Positions 20,798-30,573 of a stretch of DNA of 64,000 nucleotides are shown here, in pieces; position 1 is the stretch's first letter, and each line of letters opens with the position of its first letter. Under the pieces are notes generated by a model that saw nothing but the letters and a program-made list of their open reading frames with translations, was not told the origin of the DNA and did no database searches. The position numbers and the translations under genes are program-made. This DNA comes from Corella eumyota (lineage: Eukaryota; Chordata; Ascidiacea; Phlebobranchia; Corellidae): positions 17,632,591 through 17,696,590 of the forward strand of contig OY720100.1 in assembly GCA_963082875.1 (NCBI GenBank). Direction: 5' to 3'.

Positions 20798-23700
20798 ATG
20801 CTTAGTGCTGCGTGGGGTTGGTATTATGGGTCGAACGATGAAGAATTGTTGGCAGATTGTACGTTTAAGAACCCGTATAAAAGCAAAGTTCAACCAGAAC
20901 CTGATAAGTTTAATGATATTATCGTGAGACCTGGGATACTGGGGAATGAAAAGAAAGTTAATATTTTAACTGAGGGGAGGAAAAAGGGCGAGGAGAGTTT
21001 GTTGGAGAAATGCTCACAGGTAATTCAGATTATTTTTTGTCTTAAAAACCTTAAGTTTTATTTATGCTATGCGATATTTTATCGGTTATCTTTATCCTCT
21101 TTGTGCAGTTGTGGGAAGGTTGACTTTTTGACCCAAACATAGATAGCATTTGTTACTCTGACATAATGTTAGGTTGACTCTAGTATGGACTACAAAAAAC
21201 GTCTACAGTCTTAAGTGTAGTTTAGGTTAAGTTTTTTTAACAAAGTTTTGTTTAATAAGTTCCCCTAACAGTTGGTAACATTTAGTGACAATCTTTTTTT
21301 TGCTATGTGTCTTATCTTAAACATGAGATCCCTAAACTCTATTATTTATTTTAGCAATTGAAACTTCTGAGACACCCGAACATCGTCCACTTTATTGGAT
21401 GTGTGATGATGGACAGTGAGATCCACCTAATAACTGAGCATGTTACACCAGTGTGTTCAGTGATTCAGAATATGGATGCTAACGAGATTTGTAGCGGACT
21501 TCATGATATTGCTCTTGCTCTGCAGTTTATCCATGAGAAGGTTCTGTTTTGTTTAAATTTAGTTATATTTTTATTAAAACTTTAAAATATGTGCTTATTT
21601 TGCAATTTTGGGACAAACTGTAAATTAGAATTGGATGCTTAAATGTCAAAACCTCAATTATTTCAAAAGCCAACATACAAATATTAAGAAATAAAACTTT
21701 TAAATTAATTAAATACATAGCAATCCTTGCTCTTTCCCTTTTTGTTAACTAGACAGCTTAGTGTAAATAATGCAATATAGCATCAGTAAATAATGCAATA
21801 TAGCATCAGTACCACCATTTTATTTATGTTCTGTTATTTATTCTTGTTATGTGTATTATAGGCCCATGTTACGCACAATAATATTTGCTTACAAAACATG
21901 TTTGTAAACAAACACGGTGTTTGGAAGTTGGGGGGTTTTGAGTATGCTTGTAAATATAAAAACGTCAACGAAGACCTGTTGAAGTTGAACGGAAATTATG
22001 AAAACATTTGTCCACCAGAGGAGCAGGTAAGTCATAAAATAAATAAACGCATTTTATTGTTTTTCTACTTTATGCCAGGATAAACAAATTTGGTTTTGCA
22101 ATATTTTTGGCAACTGTTTTATGTCATTAAATGTCATTTTGTATCGAAATTGTCACTGGTGTGTAAAAACCTAAAGAAACTATGTTTTTGTTAAGATATA
22201 AATAGTTGATATTTATTTCATTGCAGACCTCTAACAAAGTAAATCTTCCTTTGAAGAAGGAGCAAAGTCATTGTCGCGATGTTTTTGCTTTTGGAATTCT
22301 TTTGAAAAACTTTTTTGAACAAATTCGATTCTCAACACAAATCTCTGAGGTAAAAAAACAAAAAACTTTTAAATAAACAAACAAATTATGCAGGTTTGAA
22401 TTGTATATATAATTTAAATAAATTAGTTTATATTTTTTTTTGCAATCTTTTTTGTCCAAAAGTTGACTTAACGACATAAAAATAGGGTCCTCTAATCACC
22501 TTGGCCCAGTCATGAAAAGGGCAGTGTTGGATATTGTTGATAATATTGTTTAAAGCTTATTTTAAATTTATATCGTTTATAGCATCTTGCTTAAATGTGC
22601 TGCTGCTTAAACCAGTGGGAATCAAACCTAGAGCATCTCAAGTAGTGAATTCAAGTATTCTGACCACTACATCATGTCATTGGTCAATTTATGTTTATTT
22701 TTATGTTACTTAAAACAATGAGAGAACAAAATGAAAATCACAAATTATGGAAACAAAAAAATTCTTGTTTTATTTTAAGCTAAATATTAATTGTAATTTT
22801 AGGAAAACCTGACTGAAATCATGTTGGACATACTGAGGGAAGATTATGAAAATCGACCAAACTTTACTGAAATAGTTTCCATGCCAATCTTTAAATCTTG
22901 TTATATTCACATCGTTCACTTTCTTCAATCTGTTACTCTTCAAACTAAACTGGAAAAAGATCAGTTTTTTAGGTAAATATGAAAGTGTAGTAAATATTTG
23001 CTTTTATTGATGCTAAAATAAGTCCGACAAATATTTAAATAAATTGTTTTAAAAACAAATCTCTGTTTGGTATTTGTTTATAAACAGCAAATCTCTGTTT
23101 GGTATTTGTTTATAAACAGCAAATCTCTGTTTGGTATTTGTTTATAAACAGCAAATCTCTGTTTGGTATTTGTTTATAAACAGCAAATCTCTGTTTGGTA
23201 TTTGTTTATAAACAGTATATCTCTGTTTGGTATTTGTTTATAAACAGCAAATCTCTGTTTGGTATTTGTTTATAAACAGCAAATCTCTGTTTGGTATTTG
23301 TTTATAAACAGAAAATCTCTGTTTGGTATTTGTTTATAAACAGTATATCTTTCTATTTTTAAATGGTCATATCGTTGAAACCAAAATTTCGAAAAAAAAC
23401 ATTTCACCAAAATTTAGGTCAAAATTTTCGAGAATTGAATATTTTTTAGGGTTTTAGTAATGGCATTTTAGTGATATGCCATTTATTCATTTTTTTGTTC
23501 AACTATAAATTTTTAGAACCTTGCTACAGAAGATTGATGAATTCCACATATTTGCCGACGTTGTTGGAAGAAGAATTATTCCTCTTCTTTTAACTCCTAT
23601 TATATTAGCTGAACAAGCAGCTGTGGACTTCGTTATCAACCATATTCTTACTCCAGCTAACACTGACCATAATGATGGTAGGTTTTGTAACTAGAGTTTA

Positions 23701-26437
23701 AGTTAAGTTTGTCACAGTTTAGTTTTTTTTGTATATAAATTTATCCTCGATGTGGGAATGTCAAATAGGAAGGTCAAAAAAAACTAAACATAGAGTAACA
23801 TCAGTTACTCCGACCCAGTCTCAAGTTGGCTGTGGCAGTTTGGGATGTTATAGATTGTAATTGCCCTGTAATTATGCTGCTGATTAAGTATTGGCTTAGC
23901 AGAAGTTCATACTGTTTATAGCGCCTTACTTAAAAGCGCTACAGCAGTAGGGATTAAACCCACGAACCTTATGTGGTGTAGCAAGTGTTCTTACCACTAC
24001 ACCACGCTGCCGGCTGTATAAGTTAAAGTGTTATTATTCTATATTGAATATGAGGTTAATTTGTTTCATTGGTTCTAAGATTTTCTTACATAAGTTTCTC
24101 AAAATTTTATTTATTTTTAAATTTACAAAATTTGATTTTCAGGCATTTTACCAGAAGAAGTATTTGCCCTTCATGTTATCCCATGTATAGCTGAGTTGTT
24201 TAACTCGAGGTTAATTCATGTTAGGGTTGTGCTGATGAACAATTTTCACAAATATGTTCATTTGTTCGAGAGATCGGTGCTGGATCAAGTTGTACTACCT
24301 GAGGTGGGTTTAAAAATTTGATAATTTGTATTTATCTTGTGCAGGTTTTATTCTTGATGTAGAAGGGCCAAACTCAACCTAAACATGGAGTAAGAGGTGA
24401 TACCACAATCCAGTCTCAAGTTGACTTGGCCAGTTTGGAATATTATTGACAATAGGTTTTGGCTTAACAGAAATTTGCAATTTTATCGCCTAATTTAAAA
24501 GCACTACTCTGTGAAAGCATTGGGGATCAAACCCATGGCCTCATGTAGTTAAGCCAAGTGTCCCAACCATTAAACTGTGCTGTTGATTTCGTTTTTTTTT
24601 TAATTATTTTTTTTAATTATATTTTAATTTAGATCTTGCTTGGGCTGACTGATTTAAACAACCAGATTGTTCAGTGCAGTCTTCATGCTTTGGCAGATTC
24701 TGTTCCAATTGTTGGCGGGGATTTAATTGTTGGAGGGGAGAGAGAGAAAGTATTTTCACTTGGAGTGCCTAAGGTAAGTTAGGTCAACCACTTAACCTTT
24801 ACAGTGACATATGTTAAATTATGTCAATGTTTAACTTTATAAATTCACACCACAGAATTTATATGAAAACAGACCAATTTTAGAATCAGCTCCAATTTGT
24901 CTATTTTGTTTTATGTTGATATTATTTTTTTATTGCATTTGGCAGTAGTGAGTAATGCTTTTAACATGGAAACAGTCGGAATTAAACCTAAAACCTTGTG
25001 TGTTGATGTAAAATGTTACCATTTTTCTAAGAAAACTTTTATTTTTGTAGCAGTTTTGTCATATATTTCTGCTGTGTGAATATTTATTTTAATTTATTTT
25101 TATTTAGTTTGATGGCCAAGCCTTAAATGCCACAAGTGCAATTGCAACAAAGATTGTTCAAAAAATTAAGAGGAAATCTCTCCCCAAAACCAACCAAGTT
25201 GAGGATAAACCAAAGAAACAAACTTTATTGGAATTAGCCAAGAAAAGACAACCCAAAACTCCTCCCAAAGAAAATCATTTCCTTCATAATTTGACCAGGA
25301 AACAAAGAGAATTTTCAAAAGAATTTAAAAAAACTAATGTAGTAAGTAACTATGAAACGAAACAATTTTTGTGTTAAGTTTGGAATTTAATGATGTCTTA
25401 CTTTGCTAATTAATTTGTAAACTTTTATTAAGTTTTTGTGTTTATTGAAAATCACTAATAACAAAAAATTATTTTTAGATAAAACTTGACCCTGCTCCAT
25501 GTACTTCAAAATCATCAAAAAATTCTGTCAACAAACCAGTCATGACTCCTGCTCCGGAGGTTGAAACATGGGCGAGCAGCGATGATGACTCAAGTGTGGA
25601 ATCATGGAACTACAACGAGAGGAATTTCGGATCCAATTCAAATCTTTATCCGGAGGACTTGAACCTCTCAGGGAGCGAAACTAAAGTGGATGAGAATCCA
25701 GAAGATGTTTCTTCTTCTTTAAACGAAGAAGAAGTTGATCCTTATGAAGTTTCACAACAGAATGAAACCAATAATTCAAACCCTATGCATGAACTTAAGA
25801 ATTTAAACTCGAAAAACACTGAATCTCAGAAAAACAATTCATTAAATGATTCAACATCATTTTTAAAAGAACATCCAAAAACACTAAAAACTTCAAAAGA
25901 ACCCAAAATGTTAAACAAAAAGGATTTCAAGCAACTGGAACACAATCAACATAATGGACCTAATAAATTAGGTCAGGAGTTTGAAATAAAAGTCAAGGTA
26001 AAACCTGAGAAGCAACAGAATTTTGAGCCTGATTTTTTTGCTGACATGGCTCCAATAATCACTTCAACACAAAACGGAATAAAACCTGAGATAGTTTTAA
26101 AACCTCTGCATAACAACGCCCTCCCACAGGAGTTAAACACTGAGTTTGTGACGAAGAATTCCTCGAATAATGAAGATCCTACTGAGGTAAGGTCGGTGGA
26201 TAGCGGTCAGGGAAGTTCTGTGAGTGCCGCCTTCCATGCTATTGATGACCACGGGGTAAGATTTTAAGAAATATTGGTAGTATTTATTTTTGGGTATGCT
26301 TGCTTTTACATGATTTTAAAAAATCTAAAAATATTTTTAGTATTCTGATATTGGTATGTTATTAACCTTTATACTACTTCTAAAATTTTACTTTTTTCTA
26401 GGTTGTTGAAATGGGTTGGGATACTGAGGATTGGTGA
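20798..26437 (+). CDS. SCYL3: SCYL3 (PACE-1) pseudokinase with HEAT repeats
   Basis: SCY1-like pseudokinase. The vertebrate protein binds the ezrin C-terminus and acts at Golgi and lamellipodia. Predicted length is about 792 aa, against 742 in human. Exons: 20798-21019, 21355-21540, 21862-22029, 22227-22349, 22803-22972, 23517-23677, 24143-24303, 24633-24773, 25108-25341, 25479-26255, 26402-26437. The kinase-like part keeps KLLRHPNIVHFIG, LITEHV and AHVTHNNICLQNMFV. The HRD triad is lost (HNN instead) and DFG is replaced by GGF (KLGGFEYAC, like human KLGGMETVC), so it should be inactive. HEAT-repeat exons follow (22803-24773: VVGRRIIPLLLTPIILAEQA, ILLGLTDLNNQIVQCSLHAL). After a Ser/Asn/Glu-rich disordered region come LGQEFEIKVKVKPEKQQNFE and the ADMAPII segment, which mirror human LGEEFTIQVKKKP and ADMIPEI. 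The terminus MGWDTEDW matches the Trp/acidic tail of SCYL3. A perfect CRE lies 56 bp before the start. Confidence 0.95.
21084..21185 (-). mobile_element. SINE tail remnant
   Basis: TTTATCCTCTTTGTG, GGGAAGGTTGAC and AACATAGATAGCATTTGTTAC remain. Confidence 0.6.
21768..21814. repeat. 23-bp tandem duplication in SCYL3 intron
   Basis: Two copies of a unit containing AATAATGCAATATAGCATCA lie in the second SCYL3 intron. Confidence 0.85.
22455..22684 (-). mobile_element. Diverged SINE
   Basis: Head end recognisable as TTCTGACCACTACATCATG. Confidence 0.72.
23056..23350. repeat. 32-bp minisatellite with Fox-type palindromes
   Basis: Nine 32-bp copies plus a partial one lie in SCYL3 intron 5, nearly identical (one copy has GTATATCT for GCAAATCT). 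Each unit contains the perfect 12-bp palindrome TGTTTATAAACA, which carries the forkhead core TGTTTA on both strands. Confidence 0.95.
23733..24014 (-). mobile_element. Full-length SINE
   Basis: Close to consensus from ATTTATCCTCGATGTGGG to ACTACACCACGCTGCCGGC. Confidence 0.9.
24346..24587 (-). mobile_element. Diverged SINE
   Basis: Contains TTCTTGATGTAGAAGGGCC and CATTAAACTGTGCTG at the head. Confidence 0.75.
24963..25025 (-). mobile_element. SINE head remnant
   Basis: CATGGAAACAGTCGGAATTA with AAACCTAAAACC marks a diverged head. Confidence 0.45.
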
Positions 26438-27352
26438 AAATTATGTTTAGAGAACCAACACAATTGGTGACCGTTACTACTTGCTTCACCTTTCTATGCT
26501 TTAACTGTAAGGTTTAAAACTTTATAGTGTGCTCGTTATGGGAAAACAGAAATATTTAAGTGTATACTGATATGAAACAAAATTCGATGATTTGGTTACT
26601 GTCTTGTTAATTATGTATGAAAGATATATCTTTGTAGTTTTGTGATTTTTATTTTAAGTGCAATTTAATTGCTGTGTTAGTTTAATGATTTTGTATTTTA
26701 CTTTTTTGTATATTTAAACAGACATAATTTAGTTTGGAACTAAATTAAACAATGTGTGTGACAGTCTTATACTTATATTGCAGGAAGTGGTTATATTGTA
26801 TCTATTATAATTCTGTTAGAGCAAACTTGTGTTTTTATAGTTTGTAGTTATAGTGTATTGTAATGATGTAAATTTACTATTTGCTATATTATAGTTAATG
26901 TGGTATCAGTTGAAATCCTTTTTTTAACTTTGTTAACTTTATCTATTTTTGGTGTTAATTTACAACTTGTATTTAACCTTGCTATAGTATTTAAGTTTTA
27001 ATTTCCATGATTTACAATTGTGCCTATTGCAATTAAGTTCCCTAATTATTTATGCAAGTTGTATAAGTAACATTGTGGTGTACCTGCAACCTTAATATTT
27101 GTACTAAATATTGGCTTAAGTTATTCTCAGTACTATTTTGTTTTTGTACTGTAAGTGCAATTTTATTTTTAACTTAGTTATTGTTTTGCTGAAATGATTT
27201 TTTGTATAGTTTTATATTTAGTTTATCTCAGATATTGGTTAATATTGTGTTAAGTTTAAATTGTAAAATGATTATATTTTTAACTTATTGCTTTAGTTAG
27301 TAATTATAAAAGGTACTTTTAAAGGTTTTGTTAGTTTTTATAAAGTATTTGA

Positions 27353-27358
27353 AATAAA
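27353..27358 (+). terminator. Poly(A) signal, SCYL3
   Basis: AATAAA after a long AT-rich 3' UTR of about 0.9 kb. Confidence 0.6.
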
Positions 27359-27586
27359 GTTTAAACTATTTAAATGTTAAAGGTTTCAATAGAAAGAGTT
27401 AAATTAGTTTATAATATATAATAATAGTTAAAATATTAATTCTAATAAATATACTTTTTTGTATTGTCGATGTAATTATTTATGTTACGAGTTCTTTCCG
27501 CGAAGTAGGTACTCGTGATATGCGGAGGTGGATAACAGAATGTGATACATCAGTCACATTATTGTTCGTCATAAAGTCATGTGATG

Positions 27587-27594
27587 TGACGTCA
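27587..27594. promoter_or_regulatory. CRE palindrome upstream of DAZAP2
   Basis: TGACGTCA about 210 bp before the start, in ATGTGACGTCACAATG. Confidence 0.65.
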
Positions 27595-27804
27595 CAATGT
27601 AAACATACTAAGCTGCTGCGTATTGTTATAGAACAATAAATTGGAATCGAATAACTTTTTGTGGAATATAAATAAATGTAAAATCTTGTTTAAGGCAGTT
27701 CAAAGGTTTGATTTCTAGTTTTTTGTGATGTTTTATTTAATATTTATATTTGTTTTTAGTGATATTAACGTTTAGTTTAACTTAAATTGTCAAAGTTTTT
27801 TACA

Positions 27805-29274
27805 ATGCCGTTTTTTGGAAGCAACAAAAAGAAGGACGATAAAAATGGTAAATTATTAGATTTTTTGTAATAAAAGTGTCTGGGCAGCTGGGTATACTTT
27901 TTTTATCTAATATGAAAACATTTTAAGTATACTGCTTAAAGTAAAGTTTTTTTTTGTATATTTCTTTATCCTCGATGTGGGAAAGTTAAATGCGTGACTT
28001 AAACATAGAGTAACAACTGTTACCCCGACTCAGTCTCAAGTTCCCTTTGCCAGTTTGGGAAATTATATAGATTGTAATTGCCCGATAATTATACTGCTGA
28101 TTAAGTGTTGGCTTAGCAGTAGTTCAACAGAATGATAGCAGTGGGGATTGAACCCATGACCTCATAGTGGTGTAGCATGTGTTTTTGCCACTACACCATG
28201 CTGCCGGTTCTAACTACTAAATATGGGTTGTAACTAAATATGGCCAATGTATAAAACATTAATTGAACCTTAGATCTGATTAAATTCACTGTGTCATTCT
28301 TTGATTAGTTAATCTGTTTCAAGTCTGATCTGCTGATTAGTTAAATCGAATTTTATTCTTCTTAAAACACTAAGCAATGAACATATCTGATATAAATAAT
28401 TTTAAAAATTTGATTTACAATTGACAAATAGCTTTTAATTTCAATCAACATTAATCGTTATAACAAGTATTTTAAAGTAAAAGTAGTCATGCAAAACCAA
28501 CCTAATGAAACATTGTTAAATCTTCTGTTTTTTAAACAAATTTTCATTTTTCACAGAAAAATCTGAGAAGTCGGGTAAAGGTTACCCCACAGCGGGACCC
28601 AGTTACCCAACAGGTTCTTACCCCACTGCTGGTCAACCTGCACAATCAGGTTACAACCCTTGTTTAAATTAAAGTTACAACATTAATGTTGATTATATGA
28701 ATGATATCGATTAGTAAAACTTAATGTTTTTATTCTTTGCCAGGTTACCAACAAAATCCACCACCAGGGGCACCACCACCGTATCAACAAATAGCTCCAC
28801 CGCAACAACAATTCCCACAACAACAATATCAACCCCAACAATACGGGCAACCTCCCCCACCGCAGGTTTAAATCAGCATTATTTTTTCCAGATTTCTAGA
28901 ACCAATTTCAACTTTTTTTTGTAATGCTATTTACTCTATTGACGAAATATTTTTCTAATTGTTGTCAGGGTTTCCAACAACAATACAGACAACCTCAAAC
29001 TGTTGTTGTTAACAATGGATTTGATGCAGGTGCAAGATTTGATGGAAACACTGCTCCTACTATTCCAGTGAGTTTAAAATTTTATCTCAAGTTTATAAAA
29101 TATTTTGTTAATTTAAAACTAAACTCAATTGTTTTTCTTTCACAGCCGCCACCTCCCGGAATAATGCCAAATGCAGGACAAATTGCAGCAGCACAGGGTA
29201 ACAATGTTGTTTTGACCCAACGCCCCGATAACTTCTTTTCAGGGGGTTCAGATGGGGGTTATGTGATTTGGTAG
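27805..29274 (+). CDS. DAZAP2: DAZAP2-like proline-rich adaptor
   Basis: Small proline- and glutamine-rich adaptor. In vertebrates it links WW-domain ligases, RNA-binding proteins and kinases and shuttles to stress granules. Predicted length is 161 aa, against 168 in human. Exons: 27805-27847, 28557-28649, 28744-28865, 28969-29067, 29146-29274. The C-terminus is diagnostic: GFDAGARFDG, then PPPPPGIMPNAGQ, then NNVVLTQRPDNFF and GGSDGGYVIW. This parallels human GYDAGARFGA, PPPPPGCPPNAAQ and GGSDGGYTIW. A PPPY motif (APPPYQQI) near the middle corresponds to the PPAY WW-binding site. The N-terminus differs from vertebrates: it starts MPFFGSNKKKDDKN, a basic stretch, and continues with Tyr-Pro repeats. 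Confidence 0.95.
27953..28208 (-). mobile_element. SINE with internal loss
   Basis: Near-consensus ends; the CTATAAACGG/GCGCC region between AGCAGTAGTTCA and GATAGCAGTGGGG is missing. In DAZAP2 intron 1. Confidence 0.88.
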
Positions 29275-30007
29275 GGTGGGCAGGTTTAAAGGGAGTTGGG
29301 GTAACTGATTTTTTATTGGAACATTGCAGACTAACAACATTTTTATCGCTATTGATTATATAATATTTTACTTTTATTTTTGTTAATAAAAACGTAATTA
29401 AAGATATTTTAATCTTTGATTTTAAACAACGCTTGGTCGGATTATAGGTTTTTGCATTAAGAGCTTTAAATAAAAATCTATATAAAAATATAGTTTTGTC
29501 AATAAACATGTTGTAGATTGTTTAACAACGTTTGGGTAATTTATTTGTAATTTGTAAATAGATTAAGATCTTCCGTTTTGCAAAATTGTTTTGTAATTTT
29601 TTCAATGTTTGTTAAAGAATAGAATTGCATATATTTGTATTTTATTAAATTTCCACTGTTTCCATCCAATATTTTTGACTTCACCAGCATATATTTACAG
29701 CACTCTTAAGAAGGAATAATTTGCACTTAATTTAAATGTTTTGTTGTAATTAAAAATCTTAATTGTTTTGTTAAAACCAAATTGACCAAAAAGTTTTAGT
29801 TAAATAACTGTCTTCATTTTGTATATTTTGTTTTTATATTAATAAGTGTAACAAGTATTAGCTTTTACAATACAATAAACTAAATAAAAAAGTAATTGGT
29901 TTTTAGTTAAGTTACAGATTATCGGTATTCACTTTTAGTGTTTTTAGTAACCCCTGTTACGTCGTGTACTAGGAATACGGCGCTGATTTAGCAATCGGTT
30001 GTCGTCG
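29275..30007 (+). other. DAZAP2 3' UTR and spacer before tRNA-Val
   Basis: AT-rich without repeats of the SINE family; poly(A) signals near 29385 and 29503, further AATAAAs near 29870-29885. Confidence 0.6.
29385..29390 (+). terminator. Poly(A) signal, DAZAP2
   Basis: AATAAA 111 bp after the stop codon. Confidence 0.65.
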
Positions 30008-30079
30008 GTTTCCGTAGTGTAGTGGTTATCACGTTCGCCTAACACGCGAAAGGTCGCCGGTTCGAGCCCGGCCGGAAAC
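30008..30079 (+). tRNA. tRNA-Val (anticodon AAC)
   Basis: The 72-nt sequence folds as a cloverleaf. The acceptor arms GTTTCCG and CGGAAAC pair perfectly. The D-arm/A box is GTGTAGTGGTTATCAC, the anticodon loop reads CCTAACAC with AAC in the anticodon position, and the T-loop/B box is GGTTCGAGCCC. The sequence is nearly identical to vertebrate tRNA-Val(AAC). There is no intron and CCA is not encoded, as usual in animals. It sits in the gap between DAZAP2 and CABIN1, about 500 bp before the CABIN1 start. Downstream the + strand has T-rich runs (ATTTTTTTCTTCC) that would serve as a Pol III terminator. Confidence 0.97.
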
Positions 30080-30100
30080 ATTTTTTTCTTCCTTATTTTT
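30080..30100 (+). terminator. Pol III T-run after tRNA-Val
   Basis: A run of seven T residues begins a few bases after the tRNA 3' end, the normal Pol III stop signal. Confidence 0.7.
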
Positions 30101-30216
30101 TGTATTGTAAACAGTTCTTCAATTAGTGCAATTTGAAATACGTAAAAATTAGCATTAGACTTAAATATGTATATTCTAGAAACTTTAAACAGTTTAAAAT
30201 ATTGCGAGTTAAATTA

Positions 30217-30224
30217 TGACGTCA
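30217..30224. promoter_or_regulatory. CRE palindrome upstream of CABIN1
   Basis: TGACGTCA 350 bp before the CABIN1 start and 138 bp after tRNA-Val. Confidence 0.6.
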
Positions 30225-30573
30225 TTTAATATGCTTTCGTGGTGTATATGTAAAAACTTTTAAACGACCACAGAAAGGAGGTTATTTCCCCGTTATGAGA
30301 TTTTGCAAATATTGAAAATTATTTTTTAGATATTTTTATGTAAATTGATTTGTTTCAATAGTTCAGATCGGTATATTTACTGTTTAAGTTTGTAGAAAGG
30401 TGTTTTATGTGTTTTGTTTTATGTTAAGCAAGTTAATTTAAAAGTATTTTAGATTTATTCGTTTCAAATCCACGTGTTAATTTTACAGATTAACACTGAC
30501 TTGACAGACTAGACTGATTGCATGAAACAAAACTTAATTTAAGTTTCCTAATTTGTTGTAGGATTACTCTACG

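Larger units (their letters stand above)
26438..27804 (+). other. SCYL3 3' UTR and DAZAP2 upstream region
   Basis: The first 900 bp are T-rich 3' UTR with no SINE. From about 27470 the sequence changes to a GC-richer block (TTCCGCGAAGTAGGTACTCG, GCGGAGGTGGATAACAG) ending in a CRE; this is the likely DAZAP2 promoter. A TTTGTTTTTAG acceptor-like sequence ends at 27760. Confidence 0.6.

Noticed and set aside
23056-23350. CRISPR-like appearance of the 32-bp array
   Set aside because: The whole unit repeats with no variable spacers, and the context is an intron of an animal gene.
29108-29509. 133-codon open frame on the - strand at the DAZAP2 3' end
   Set aside because: Antisense to the conserved last DAZAP2 exon and its 3' UTR, low-complexity Lys/Asn/Ile composition and no family resemblance.
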